Origin: Massilia sp. UBA2604
GTDB taxonomy: Bacteria > Pseudomonadota > Gammaproteobacteria > Burkholderiales > Burkholderiaceae_D
Length of the DNA stretch: 64,000 bases
Direction of reading: 5' to 3'
Assembly: GCA_002339265.1 (NCBI GenBank)
Contig: DDKG01000362.1
Span: 1 to 64,000 of the forward strand
Shown one piece after another: positions 17,955 through 27,774 of the stretch. Position 1 is the first letter of the stretch. Each line of letters starts with the position of its first letter. Both the position numbers and the translations under genes were made by a program. The notes below the pieces were generated by a model, which worked only from the letters and a program-made list of their open reading frames with translations, ran no database searches and was not told the origin of the DNA.

Positions 17955-18455
17955 ATGGATGAGATTGAACATCTGAAACAACAGAACGCCAACCTTTTGC
18001 TGGCCCTCCAGCAGACCAGAAACGCGACGCTGGAGGAAGCAGCCATGGTCTGTGACCGGGAATCGAACCAGAATCCTGGCCATAACGAACTTGCAACCGC
18101 CATTCGGTCCATGAAGGACGACACACGCGTTGCCGCCAGCGCAGCCGGGTTGATAGGTGACTGGCAGGTGGTAATGGACGAGGTAAGGCGGGCAACGCAC
18201 AAGTTCCCCACCTGGCCGAATGATCCGCTTCATGCCGTTGCGATATTAGGCGAGGAATTCGGCGAACTGACAAAGGCCGTACTTCAGACCACCTATGAAC
18301 CGCACAAGGTACAGGAAGGCGAACTGCGAACCGAGGCGATCCAGACGGCGGCTATGGCCCTGCGATTCCTGGCGAGCCTTGACCGGTACGAGTTCGCCCC
18401 ATGTGCACAGCATGAGCAGTCTCCCGGCAATGCCGGCAACGCCTGGTCCCGTTAG
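17955..18455 (+). CDS. MazG-like nucleotide pyrophosphohydrolase-related protein
   Basis: The protein has 166 residues from ATG 17955. The C-terminal part (residues about 85-145) carries a MazG-like pattern: HAVAILGEEFGELTKAVLQ followed by ELRTEAIQTAAMALRFL. The two Glu-rich helices match the metal-binding ExxE and ExxD helices of all-alpha NTP pyrophosphohydrolases. The N terminus is a helical or coiled-coil region (EHLKQQNANLLLALQQ). Such small proteins are common in phages and islands, where they may hydrolyse nucleotides or signalling molecules. The substrate is unknown. A likely terminator overlaps its end. Confidence 0.55.
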   Translation: MDEIEHLKQQNANLLLALQQTRNATLEEAAMVCDRESNQNPGHNELATAIRSMKDDTRVAASAAGLIGDWQVVMDEVRRATHKFPTWPNDPLHAVAILGEEFGELTKAVLQTTYEPHKVQEGELRTEAIQTAAMALRFLASLDRYEFAPCAQHEQSPGNAGNAWSR

Positions 18456-18475
18456 GCAGGGGGCGCCGGCTTTTT
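18432..18475 (+). terminator. Probable intrinsic terminator after the MazG-like gene
   Basis: GCCGGC at 18432-18437 pairs with GCCGGC at 18465-18470, directly followed by TTTTT (18471-18475). The stem includes the stop codon of the gene at 17955-18455. The loop is long, so efficiency is uncertain. Confidence 0.45.
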
Positions 18476-18616
18476 CATGCAGATTGGTACGGAACCGGTG
18501 TTATGTCACCACACCGGAAACCTGCTCAGTCTTATCGCTACCATCCACCCGTTTCCGCAGGTACTGGCCAAAGCCGCTGTGTGGGTACGAACAACCGAAA
18601 CCATAGAGACTGGTAC

Positions 18617-18946
18617 ATGCAAAAAACGGATTTCTGGAGAGAACTGGCCGTCCTTTCGGGGACGAGCCTTAAAACTTTGGGGCGTGGAAACGGGTTCGAT
18701 ATCGTCAGCATTGATGAGAAGAGCGTTGTCATACGCCCGCACGGGTCAGGGACTGAAAGGACAATAGCGCGGAGAGCGTTCGAAGAAGCTTTTAATGCGA
18801 TTTGCTCGCGCGGATCTCTGGATCTGAAGGGCATTCGCACATTTAACGAGATGAACCCGGTGTACATCGCTGCCATGCTTGCACAGCTTCCCTATATCAG
18901 GTCGTGTTCGAAGCCGAAGATCGTGCTGCGTCATGTTATACGCTAA
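18617..18946 (+). CDS. Unknown small protein, 109 residues
   Basis: ATG 18617 is the most natural start (MQKTDFWRELAVLSG); the frame is open further upstream but without a good start signal. The C-terminal part reads IRTFNEMNPVYIAAMLAQLP, a pattern I associate with small domains in helicase or restriction proteins, though I cannot name it. No catalytic residues are evident. It may be a free-standing version of such a domain or a regulator. Confidence 0.45.
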   Translation: MQKTDFWRELAVLSGTSLKTLGRGNGFDIVSIDEKSVVIRPHGSGTERTIARRAFEEAFNAICSRGSLDLKGIRTFNEMNPVYIAAMLAQLPYIRSCSKPKIVLRHVIR

Positions 18947-19247
18947 GGATCTCACGCATTCCGGAGCTCTCCGACTGCAGATCTTTCCGAATAAGAAATC
19001 GCGGCTGTGTCAGTCATCCAGCCGAACTGCACAAGAGTCGTCGCGGGCAGTGCGCTGGAAGCGATACGACATAGGCTTCATAGCTGCCGATGGCTAAGTA
19101 CAGAACCGGAGCAAATGGCAGCATGCCCCTCCTGTAACCGCAAATTTTTTCAGCGCCCCGTTAACCTCATGTTCCTCTAATCTTCGGTAGCGGTATTTCG
19201 CGACATGAACATTCTATCTTCACTGCACTAGCCAGGGACCTGAATAG
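18947..19247. other. Intergenic region before the 19248 gene
   Basis: These 301 bp are AT-richer than the flanking genes and hold no convincing frame. The final 100 bp presumably contain the promoter of the 19248 gene; CAGGGA at 19232-19237 could serve as a ribosome site. Confidence 0.3.
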
Positions 19248-20429
19248 ATGGAACGGCACTTTTCACGTCAGCACCTGCACGAACTTGTATGGAGCGAACC
19301 GCGGGCAGCCCTCGCAAAGCGGCTCGGCATATCGGATACTGGCCTGGCAAAAGTGTGTATCAGGGCCGGGATACCGATGCCGCCGCGCGGATACTGGGCA
19401 CGCCTGGCTGCCGGAAAGCCGGTGGACAAGGCGGATCTGCCACGCAGGGGACTTGGCCAGTCCGACCTTATACAGATCGGCCGGCCCAACCTTGGAACAT
19501 CAACCGGCAGCGAACCGGAGGAGGTGCCGCCGGAACCCCGTTTCGAGGAAACATTAGAAACCGTACGTGCACGTGCGCAGGCCATGCTGCTGGGCTGCAG
19601 GGTCCCGAAGGGATTGCAGAACGCGCACCCGCTTATTGCCGCGCTGATCGCAGAGGACGATGCGCGTCGCAGGGAGACCGAAAAGAACAGGTTCTCGTGG
19701 CAGCAGCCCAGATTTGACTCGCGGATTGGCCAGCGGCGCCTGCGCATTGCGAATGCCCTTTTCACCGTGATGGCGCACGCTGGATCTACTGCGTCCCTCA
19801 GCAGCAGGGAGCTGGACAGGATTGGATTCCGGATAGGCGATACCTTCATTGAGGTTGAGATCACGGGCTCCCAGGCGAAACGACGTGTCGGGAAACGGGA
19901 CAGCGAAACGCCGAACGACAGCATCGCGCTGAAAACGGCGCCGTGGCCCCGCCTAACGGGCGCTCCCGAGGCATGGTCCGACACCGCGTCCCGGCCTCTT
20001 GAAACGCGAATCGCTGAAATTGCATGCGACCTTCTGGTGACGGGCGAACTTGCCTACCGCGAATCCGTCCGGAAACATCATGAATGGTGCAAGGAGCGCA
20101 GGCAAAAGTGGGAGGCTGACATCCATGAAGCCCGTGAACGGATGGAACGGGAAGCGCGTGAACGGCGCCAGCGGCAGGAGACGGAGCAACGCGAATGGCT
20201 GCTTGGGCAGGCTGCAAACTGCCGCCATGCCGACGACATACGCGCGCTCGTCCGTACTGCCGACAGGCGGCATCTGGATTCAACGGAAGGGGCTGCCCAA
20301 GGCGTTTACGGGCGCTGGAGATCATGGGCGCTCATGCAGGCGGACCGGCTTGATCCATGTTTGGGAGCGCTCGATGCACTGGTCGGTCCTCCAGTGGAAG
20401 AGTTGTCGAAGCCTGATTCCGCAGGCTGA
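19248..20429 (+). CDS. Unknown protein with N-terminal helix-turn-helix and coiled coil
   Basis: The protein has 393 residues from ATG 19248. Residues about 5-55 resemble a DNA-binding helix-turn-helix (LVWSEPRAALAKRLGISDTG followed by a Pro/Gly-rich YWARLAAGKP). Residues about 285-325 form a strongly charged coiled coil full of Arg and Glu. The middle has no clear motif. Genes with this N terminus are common, uncharacterised cargo in bacterial islands. It is convergent with the membrane gene at 20591-21526. Confidence 0.6.
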   Translation: MERHFSRQHLHELVWSEPRAALAKRLGISDTGLAKVCIRAGIPMPPRGYWARLAAGKPVDKADLPRRGLGQSDLIQIGRPNLGTSTGSEPEEVPPEPRFEETLETVRARAQAMLLGCRVPKGLQNAHPLIAALIAEDDARRRETEKNRFSWQQPRFDSRIGQRRLRIANALFTVMAHAGSTASLSSRELDRIGFRIGDTFIEVEITGSQAKRRVGKRDSETPNDSIALKTAPWPRLTGAPEAWSDTASRPLETRIAEIACDLLVTGELAYRESVRKHHEWCKERRQKWEADIHEARERMEREARERRQRQETEQREWLLGQAANCRHADDIRALVRTADRRHLDSTEGAAQGVYGRWRSWALMQADRLDPCLGALDALVGPPVEELSKPDSAG

Positions 20430-20522
20430 CGCATCACGAGCCCGGCGGTGTAACTCAATGCTGCGGTTATTGAACAGGAAAAGATGATGCGGCACTGGGC
20501 ATGACAGACCGCTGTGAAAGTG

Positions 20523-20550
20523 GCAAAAGGAACCGTAGAGTCCCTTTTGC
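20523..20550. terminator. Hairpin between convergent genes
   Basis: GCAAAAGG (20523-20530) and CCTTTTGC (20543-20550) form a perfect 8-bp stem with a 12-nt loop, between the stops at 20429 and 20591. The A/T-rich arms supply a short A tract on one side and a T run on the other, so it may act in both directions. Confidence 0.4.
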
Positions 20551-20590
20551 AGACCGTCTCACAGGAACGTTGACATGTTGCCTGATTACG

Positions 20591-21526
20591 TCAGCCGGAG
20601 CGTCTCTGGTCATGATCACTTGTCCGACTCTCGCCCTGGAATGTGCCGACAAACCCGGACACTTGCTGGCTCAGCTGGTCAAGTGCCTCGGTCTGGGCTG
20701 GTGTCAAGGGTTCACGGCGAAGCAGCGCCAGGATTTTCTGCTTGAGCACGCTTAAGATTCCGAAAGGGCGGATAATTTTGATGAGCCTCGTGGCTGTAAT
20801 TCGGAAGTTGTCGCAGATTCTGGCAATTTCGAGTTTCTTTTGCTGGGTCATCTCCAGTACACCCGGCAGGATAACCAGATGTTTTTCCTGCTCGACGATG
20901 ACCTTCTCGAGCTTGACCGTTTCCTCCTGAATTTCATTTGCCTTTTTGTGAGTGCTGTAGCTGGCGATTGCAATAAGCGGAACCGCGACTATGCCTCCCA
21001 GCACGGCCATGCCACCGCTTACACCAGCGCCGCCTGCAGCCAGGGTGCCGCCACCCAACCACGCCAATGTTGCGTTAGTGGCTGCCGCACCGGACAGCCC
21101 GGAGATCGCGGCGCCAGTCCCGGCCGACCCGAGCGCACCGACGAGCGCCCATGAGCCAACGGCCAGGGAGCCACCAGCGACCGTGCCGGCTCCGATGCCG
21201 ATCGCGGCATTAAATTCACTGTGAAATTTTTCGACGTTGCTGATGGTCTTGAGGGCATAAGGGAATCTTACGCTGTTCGCGTTACCTACAGCGGTCTTAA
21301 GAACCCGTTCACATTTCGTCAGCACAGGACGAATGGCAGTCAACGATTCACCAATGGCGGAAACGTTGGCATCAATCTTTACCTTGAAACGCCGGGTCTC
21401 CCTGCAGAGCTTCTCGTGTTCGGAGTATCTCGTCTGGTAACCTGCCTTTGCTTCCTCCAGTCTGTATGCCCCGCCAAGCGTTGCAATGTTGCTGATGACG
21501 TTTATGGTGCCCTTGATAAATCCCAT
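20591..21526 (-). CDS. Unknown membrane-inserting protein with glycine-rich helices
   Basis: The protein has 311 residues from ATG 21526 (MGFIKGTINV). A start at 21571 would add 15 residues and cannot be excluded. Residues about 110-205 are a long Gly/Ala/Ser-rich hydrophobic region, including LVGALGSAGTGAAISGLSGA, with glycine-zipper spacing. It is flanked by charged helices (about 35-80 and 205-235). This layout occurs in membrane-disrupting and dynamin-associated proteins. It may be a membrane effector of the island, but no partner gene is adjacent. Function is inferred from composition only. Confidence 0.55.
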   Translation of the reverse strand: MGFIKGTINVISNIATLGGAYRLEEAKAGYQTRYSEHEKLCRETRRFKVKIDANVSAIGESLTAIRPVLTKCERVLKTAVGNANSVRFPYALKTISNVEKFHSEFNAAIGIGAGTVAGGSLAVGSWALVGALGSAGTGAAISGLSGAAATNATLAWLGGGTLAAGGAGVSGGMAVLGGIVAVPLIAIASYSTHKKANEIQEETVKLEKVIVEQEKHLVILPGVLEMTQQKKLEIARICDNFRITATRLIKIIRPFGILSVLKQKILALLRREPLTPAQTEALDQLSQQVSGFVGTFQGESRTSDHDQRRSG

Positions 21527-22069
21527 GTTGTTAAAAGTAGATGATGTTGGCGACAACCTGTAAATCTGCATGACCTGGTAAATCAGGTGGCAGCGACAGG
21601 GACAGCATTATGCGGTGCGTTGTTTATAGTTTCGAAAAGGGCATGAATTACGCTGGGAGACCGGAACGCTAAACGAGGCTGACGAACAATTTCTTCACAT
21701 GGGTACAGCATACTTTTATCGAATCGCTCAGTATTCAATTATGATAATGTCCGCAACCGGTTGATTAATTGCACTCAGTAAATTCTATCCTAATGAAGAA
21801 ATATGTATAACTTCTTTTAGCATGCAATTTTCAAGCCCCTGACTCCTTGAAACACTCGGCTACTTCTGGGGCTCACTCGTGCTCACATGCTCTGCAGAAG
21901 TTGAGGGGTTTACGGTGCCTCGACACGCAGTATTGACGTGAGAATGGGTGAGTTTCGCCAACTACTAGTTCGCGTACAATCCGAGACAGCAATATCACGT
22001 TGATAAGTTGTTGTTGAATCTCGCAATATACATCGAGCCGGTACTGCCGGCATTGACCGGAGTAAATTT
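21527..22069. other. AT-rich intergenic region upstream of mcrB
   Basis: These 543 bp contain no supported gene. The region has long AT-rich patches around 21700-21830 and a small imperfect palindrome ACCTG/CAGGT at 21573-21588, just before the minus-strand start. It separates two divergent genes, so promoters for both should lie here. I could not pick a single convincing -35/-10 pair. Confidence 0.35.
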
Positions 22070-24115
22070 TTGAACAGTATGAGGGCCTTGCAGATTGTCG
22101 AGGCCATGGTAGCCGACGGCAGGGTTGTACGAGTCAGTTCGTCCAGACGCAAGACCAAGGCCTTCATCTTCCGCACCGCCGCGTCGGCGCGGCATTTTGC
22201 GGTCGAGGTCAATGACGTCGTGTCGAGGGGTTACGCACAGCAGGTCAAGCTGGTATTCGAGCGCCAGCCCAGCGGAAGTGCAATCGACTGGAGCAAAGCC
22301 AACGATATTGAAGGTGTTGCGACGATCGACCGCCAGTTCAAAAACAGCGCTTACACATTAAAAGGCGCGAGCCTTGAGTACGGCAAGCAGATGGCGTTGC
22401 TCGTTGCAAGCGAGCAGGCGGTCGTGCAGCTGATCGACTGGTATGCAAGCGCAGCCGGGCAGGGCGCGACGAGCGCAGCCCTCCTCAATCACCACCAGAA
22501 AGTGCAACCCGAGCCTATGTCATTACCTGTCCAGTCCGCAACAAATCTGATCCTTTACGGCCCGCCGGGCACCGGCAAAACCTACGAGACCGCTGCAGCG
22601 GCGGTGCGTCTTTGCATTGGAGAAGCGCAGGCAGCGCCCCTGCTGGCGGAAGAGCGTCGTGCAGATCTGATGGCGACCTATCGCATGCTGGCCGACGCTG
22701 GGCGCATCGATTTTGTCACGTTCCACCAATCGTATTCATACGAGGATTTCGTTGAAGGATTGCGCCCCACAACAGATTCGGCCGAGTTACCCGGCGAAGC
22801 GCTCGCCCTGGCGGCCGAACAGGAAGCAGCAGCAGGTGTGGCGCAGGTGGCTGGAGGATTTCGGCTGCGTAGCGAGGATGGTGTGTTCAAGCGTATCTGC
22901 AAGCGCGCGCGTCTGGACCGCGGCGACAGGCACGACGACCGCCGCCTCGACCGCGACCGGCCGATCTTCAAGATGGCGCTTGGACGCAGGGGCATTGAAG
23001 AAAACCGTATTGCAGAAGGCCTGAGCAAGAGCCTGATCCACCTCGGCTGGGGCGGCGACATCGACTGGTCGGATGAACGCTTCGACGACTTTGAGGAAAT
23101 TCGCCGCGAATGGCGCGAGCACAAAGACGGTACGGCTGGAGGCAAGGACCCAAATATCGAGATGACGTTTTCGTTCCGTTCGCAGATGCAGATCGGGGAC
23201 TACGTGGTCCTTTCTGACGGCCGCGACTCGGTACGTGCTTTCGGCCGGGTAACGGGCGAGTATTATTTTGACGCAGGCGCTACCTATCATCCGCACCGGC
23301 GCAAGGTGGAATGGCTTTGGCAGGACGAGGAGGGTGCGGATCGCGATCTATTCTACAAGAACATGTTCCGGCGCCAGTCTGTGTATCGGCTGGCTCCGCA
23401 GATTATCGACTGGGACGCCCTGGAATCGATCGTGTTCGGCGCGGACCTGCTGCAGCCCGCTGTAACGGCACGGCCATACGTGCTGGTAATTGATGAAATC
23501 AACCGCGCCAACATTTCCAAGGTTTTCGGTGAACTGATCACCCTGCTTGAGCCGGACAAGCGCCTGGGTCAGATCAACGAACTCAGGGTGAAGCTACCAT
23601 ATTCCGATGAGCCGCCGTTCGGAGTGCCCCCCAACCTGCACATCGTCGGCACCATGAACACGGCCGACCGCTCGATCGCTCTGCTGGACACGGCATTGCG
23701 TCGTCGGTTCGAGTTCCGTGAGCTGATGCCAAATCCGGAATTGTTGCGGCCAGTAGACGGCATTGATCTGGCTGCGTTGCTGGCCACGATCAATGCCCGA
23801 ATCGAATACCTTTACGATCGCGAACACCAGATCGGCCATGCTTACTTCATTCACTGCAGGTCGCGCGGCGACATCGACGACGTCATGCGCAACCGGGTTA
23901 TTCCGTTGCTGGCAGAGTATTTTTATGAGGACTGGAGCAAGGTCGCTGCAGTCCTCGGCGATGCTGCAGGCGGCGATGGCGACCGCCAGGGGGGCTTCCT
24001 CGACCGTAAGAAACTGGTGGCGCCAAAAGGACTGGATAGCGACGAGGACGGAATTCCGCGTTTTCGCTGGCGCGTGCGGGACCGGTTCGATTACGCAGGG
24101 CTGATCCAGGGATGA
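22070..24115 (+). CDS. mcrB: McrB-type AAA+ GTPase with an inserted EVE-like domain
   Basis: The protein has 681 residues. TTG 22070 is preferred because GGAG (22059-22062) is 7 nt upstream; ATG 22079 would be too far from it. Motifs: Walker A ILYGPPGTGKT (about 162-172), Walker B VLVIDEINRANIS (about 470-483), sensor IVGTMNTADRSI (about 524-536) and the RRRFEF arginine region. Residues 1-125 form an N-terminal recognition domain. About 165 residues (277-445) are inserted between Walker A and B. They contain MQIGDYVVLSDG and VRAFGRVTGEYY, resembling EVE/PUA-like modified-base readers. McrB drives the McrC nuclease to cut DNA with modified cytosines. It overlaps mcrC by 4 bp. Confidence 0.85.
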   Translation: MNSMRALQIVEAMVADGRVVRVSSSRRKTKAFIFRTAASARHFAVEVNDVVSRGYAQQVKLVFERQPSGSAIDWSKANDIEGVATIDRQFKNSAYTLKGASLEYGKQMALLVASEQAVVQLIDWYASAAGQGATSAALLNHHQKVQPEPMSLPVQSATNLILYGPPGTGKTYETAAAAVRLCIGEAQAAPLLAEERRADLMATYRMLADAGRIDFVTFHQSYSYEDFVEGLRPTTDSAELPGEALALAAEQEAAAGVAQVAGGFRLRSEDGVFKRICKRARLDRGDRHDDRRLDRDRPIFKMALGRRGIEENRIAEGLSKSLIHLGWGGDIDWSDERFDDFEEIRREWREHKDGTAGGKDPNIEMTFSFRSQMQIGDYVVLSDGRDSVRAFGRVTGEYYFDAGATYHPHRRKVEWLWQDEEGADRDLFYKNMFRRQSVYRLAPQIIDWDALESIVFGADLLQPAVTARPYVLVIDEINRANISKVFGELITLLEPDKRLGQINELRVKLPYSDEPPFGVPPNLHIVGTMNTADRSIALLDTALRRRFEFRELMPNPELLRPVDGIDLAALLATINARIEYLYDREHQIGHAYFIHCRSRGDIDDVMRNRVIPLLAEYFYEDWSKVAAVLGDAAGGDGDRQGGFLDRKKLVAPKGLDSDEDGIPRFRWRVRDRFDYAGLIQG

Positions 24116-25422
24116 TCCGCCGTACCATCCTGGAGTGGGAAAAGATCGATTACGGCCCGGACCCGGAGAACGTACGGACAATTCCGCAGCAGGCCGCCGA
24201 CCGCCTCGCCGCAGTCGCCGCCGCCTCGCCACTGGCCGGACGCGGCGGTAGTGGTGTGCTTGAGCACGGGCGCAAGGGATTGCGGGCGCGCGGCGTTGTC
24301 GGTGTCATCGCGAGCGCCGATGCGGCCCTGGAAATCCTGCCAAAGATCGATGTGCCCTGCAAAGATTCCCAGGAGAGGGATGGCCGCATTCGGGCCCGGC
24401 TCGTGCATATGCTGGCAGTGGCGCTTGACATCCGGATCGATGCCGGCCAGGTGACTGCGCTGGACTGGCAACGCGAAACACTGCTCGAGATCCTTATACG
24501 CATCTTTTCCGGAAAACTGGCCGACGCCGTTCGCGAAGGCATGCCGCGCAGGTACGCTGGACACGAGGACGATCTGGCTGTCCTGCGGGGACGGCTCGAC
24601 GTAAGGCGCCAGTTTACGAAGCACGCCGCGCATCCCGCGCGGCTCGCGTGCCGCTACGATGCGCTGACGCCTGATATTTCAATGAACCGCATCCTGAAGG
24701 CCGCGATCATCCGTCTGGCCGGCATCAGCCGATCCAGTGCCAATCAGCGCCGCCTGCGCGAACTCGCATTCGTCTTCGCGGACATCGCCACGGTTCCAGT
24801 GGCGGCGTTGCGCTGGGACGATGTGGTTCTCGACCGTACCAATTTACGCTGGCGCGAACTGCTGAACATGGCCCGGCTGTTGCTCGGCGAACGATTCCAG
24901 TCCACCTCGTCCGGCAGCAGCAGTGGCTTTTCACTGCTGTTCGAGATGCACGCTTTATTCGAGGAATACATTGCGCGCATGGTCAGAAGGGCGCTTGCCG
25001 GCACCTCCCTCCACGTGGTCAGCCAGGGTGGGCGGATCTACTGCCTGGACAGCGAGCACGGCAAACTGTTCCAGACCAGGCCGGACATCCTGGTGAAAGA
25101 TGGGCCTACGGTCGTGCAGGTGATCGACACCAAGTGGAAGCGCATCGCTTCCCGGGTCGACGATAGCAGGCAGGGCGTTTCCCAAGCCGATATCTACCAG
25201 ATGATGGCATATGGTCGCCTGTACGGTTGCGATCGTTTGACGCTGCTGTATCCGCACCACGCCGGCCTGCCCGGCGCCGATGGCATGCAGTCGTCCCACG
25301 GCATAACGAATTCGGACCATCGCCTCGAGGTTGTGACTTTCAACGTAGCGGACGCAGATCGCGTAGTAGAGCGACTGCGTACGCTCGCCAGCGGTGGTGC
25401 TGTAACGGTCACCTCGACTTGA
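24112..25422 (+). CDS. mcrC: McrC nuclease subunit
   Basis: The protein has 436 residues from ATG 24112, in an ATGA overlap with mcrB. The C-terminal nuclease domain shows RPDILVKDG (about 322-330) and VIDTKWKR (about 338-345), that is D-x(n)-D-x-K, the PD-(D/E)XK site of McrC proteins. The N-terminal half is the usual McrB-binding region. With McrB it forms a modification-dependent restriction complex. No methyltransferase is needed or present. Confidence 0.88.
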   Translation: MIRRTILEWEKIDYGPDPENVRTIPQQAADRLAAVAAASPLAGRGGSGVLEHGRKGLRARGVVGVIASADAALEILPKIDVPCKDSQERDGRIRARLVHMLAVALDIRIDAGQVTALDWQRETLLEILIRIFSGKLADAVREGMPRRYAGHEDDLAVLRGRLDVRRQFTKHAAHPARLACRYDALTPDISMNRILKAAIIRLAGISRSSANQRRLRELAFVFADIATVPVAALRWDDVVLDRTNLRWRELLNMARLLLGERFQSTSSGSSSGFSLLFEMHALFEEYIARMVRRALAGTSLHVVSQGGRIYCLDSEHGKLFQTRPDILVKDGPTVVQVIDTKWKRIASRVDDSRQGVSQADIYQMMAYGRLYGCDRLTLLYPHHAGLPGADGMQSSHGITNSDHRLEVVTFNVADADRVVERLRTLASGGAVTVTST

Positions 25423-25469
25423 GCTGCGGTTGGTCTAAGTAATCACGCAGAATTTATTGTGAACTTATT

Positions 25470-26548
25470 TCCAGGGTCGCGATGTCGAACGCAACGGTGA
25501 CCGCGCGACCGTCATTCACCAGCGCTCGCACCATATCGCGCAGGTAGTCATGCGCCGGGTCGCTGCGACCGACCAGCACATCCAGATCGGCCTGTAGCAG
25601 ATAGGGCGTGCGGCAGGCTTCAAACCAGGCAAAGATAGCGGACAAGGGCGCACTGTTGGCAGCGTGCGTTGCCGGATCGTTTTATCCCAGACATTTGGCA
25701 TTGAGCCGCGAGCAGTTGTCGGCACCGGATGGCGCTTCATCCATTCCTTGCGCTCTCAGGGCAATCCCTTCGGACCGCAGTAGAGCGAGATCGCCAGAAG
25801 TGTACTGGCGCAGGAAGCTGTCCACCCTTGAATCGAGCGTCCGGGCGACTTCATGAAATGGTCTAGGCATGGCCAGTTGCGCACCAGCTGCCGCACCTGC
25901 TCGGCGACAATGCCTGCCTCCATGGCGCAAGACTTGATCAACAAGGTGCAGTCAGGCGGATCCGCAGGCCGACACTCAAAGCCCAGCAGGTAACAAGCGC
26001 TTTCGAACCTGAACTGTCGATCGTGGCGCGCTCTACCCGCTACGTAAGTTCGAATCCGGCGCGTTGCAGTACCTTGTGCAGGGAGCGCTTGGGACGGTGG
26101 AGCCTGACCAGCTGGCGGCCGCTCTTGCGATGCCGATTACCCCATCTGAACGCTGTCTCGGGGGCGGCGCTAGTGGCTGCGTCCGGCTGCGCTTCAGACG
26201 TCGCGATCCAGCGAGCGAATCCCGGAGGGCAGACTGGCACGAGCACACGGCTCTCACGCGTCACGGCACAGCGCAGCTGCCCCACCACGCCAAGCATGTC
26301 CGCGTGCTCGAGCAGGCAGATCACGCGGGTGCACGACCATGTCGAGTGGACCGTCCGCCAATGCCTGGTCGGAATTGGTCGCCGTCATCAGCATGGCAGA
26401 CGAGGCTGGCGAGCAGCTTGGATCCGGCTCGTAAGCGACGATGCTATGCCCTTGGGCGGCAAGCTGGCGGCTGAGTTCCCCTTTGCCGCACCCAAAGGGC
26501 CAACACAGGTTGGCGAGGCAAGCTGGACACCATCGCCAGCATCTTGCT
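25470..26548 (-). pseudogene. Decayed partial copy of the giant glycosyltransferase/methyltransferase gene
   Basis: This segment aligns with 34000-35095, inside the giant gene, in the same orientation at roughly 85% identity by eye. The intact copy is offset by 8528 bp at the left end and 8555 bp at the right end, so about 27 bp of net indels have accumulated. Only scattered frames survive, for example ACRTPYLLQADLDVLVGRSD near the left end. The region corresponds to the methyltransferase and the following GT-like domain. It starts 50 bp after mcrC and ends about 75 bp before the DUF3800 gene. It is not expected to make a protein. Divergence suggests an old duplication or a second related gene. 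Confidence 0.85.
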
Positions 26549-26622
26549 CCTCCGTCACATGTTCTGAGCAATAACAATCCGTGTGCTTGGCGCTCCGGTG
26601 AATAGTCCTGGCAGTACTGTTG

Positions 26623-27774
26623 CTAGCTGATCGCGTCCAGGTCCAGCATCTGGCGCAGCTTCCTGAAACGCTCCTCTTCAAGGAAGTTTACCTGCCCGGC
26701 GCTCCCAAGATCAAAAATTTGGTTCGCCCGTTTCAATCGTTGGAGCAGTGGAAGCACGATTCCGTCCACCAGTTCGGCAAAGCCCACGATGTCCGCATAC
26801 GAAGACGGTATCTTGTAACCTTTTGGAGAGCTAGCAATGATCACGTCGCGGTCTCTCAGTTTCGAGATCACATTGGAACGAAGATAGTGCTTATTCACTT
26901 CCAAGAATCCATACGCGTGGAGATGGTCGACTAATTCCTGAGTAGAAATAAAATCCTCTTCCGCTGGGAGCTGCGCTCGAAATAAAAGATAGCTTAGAAC
27001 AGTGTGCTGGATTTGCAGTTCCGGATCTGCTGTATCCGCGTATGCTGTGAGAAACGCTGCTGCCGTATGCGAGGAAATCTCCCTGACACGGCGATCTTGG
27101 TCATTCGCATCAATCCCGGCACTTTGCGGCGCTTCAAATCTCGGAGGCCATTCGTCGATGCGGATCCGTTTCTTCGCGAGAAACTCAAGGAAAACCTTGC
27201 GTGACTCGACCGTAACCTTTTCCTCATAGACTTTCGCTGTGGTCCCGACGAGGAAATCCGCTAACTGGACCAGGATCTGGCTCTTGCTGTCCACGATTTC
27301 AAGCTGCGGACGCGAGAACAGATCGGGGACGTGGTTGGTTTCGATATACCGCTTGAAGCTCTGGATAAATTCGTTCCCGCCATGACCGTCCGCATAGACG
27401 GTCAGCTCGGGCAGCTGTTGAAAGAGGGCGTTGCAGAGGCGTCCGTTAGTGAATTTGATGAATGACTTCTTATATGTCAGCCCGCTATCCCGATGAAGCC
27501 GGGCTTTGTCGACAGCGACCGCATAGAAACGGAAGTCGAGGGGATCCAAGGCCTTCAGAACGCGAATTCTGCGATCTTCTGTCACCCGGCTCGATTTCAT
27601 CTCTCCTAGACCGAAGAATTCCGACTTAATTTCTTCAATCGCCGCCTTGAGAGCCGGGACTTTGGTCTGCTCGACGACAACTGCTAAGATGAGAAAATAT
27701 TTAGACGCACCGTTTTTCCCAGTTCCTAAATCGTGGTTCCCTGACTCATCAATGTAAGCTGCATAACGGCTCAT
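26623..27774 (-). CDS. DUF3800 domain protein
   Basis: The protein has 383 residues. ATG 27774 (MSRYAAYIDESGNHD) is preceded by GGAG; the longer open frame upstream is not needed. The DUF3800 signature is present: YIDESGN at residues 7-13 and QLADFLVG near 172. The family is predicted to be an RNase H-like nuclease fold and is frequent in defence islands. Residues 220-383 form an extra C-terminal helical domain. It lies downstream of gajA and gajB on the same strand and could be an accessory gene of that operon or an independent passenger. Confidence 0.75.
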   Translation of the reverse strand: MSRYAAYIDESGNHDLGTGKNGASKYFLILAVVVEQTKVPALKAAIEEIKSEFFGLGEMKSSRVTEDRRIRVLKALDPLDFRFYAVAVDKARLHRDSGLTYKKSFIKFTNGRLCNALFQQLPELTVYADGHGGNEFIQSFKRYIETNHVPDLFSRPQLEIVDSKSQILVQLADFLVGTTAKVYEEKVTVESRKVFLEFLAKKRIRIDEWPPRFEAPQSAGIDANDQDRRVREISSHTAAAFLTAYADTADPELQIQHTVLSYLLFRAQLPAEEDFISTQELVDHLHAYGFLEVNKHYLRSNVISKLRDRDVIIASSPKGYKIPSSYADIVGFAELVDGIVLPLLQRLKRANQIFDLGSAGQVNFLEEERFRKLRQMLDLDAIS

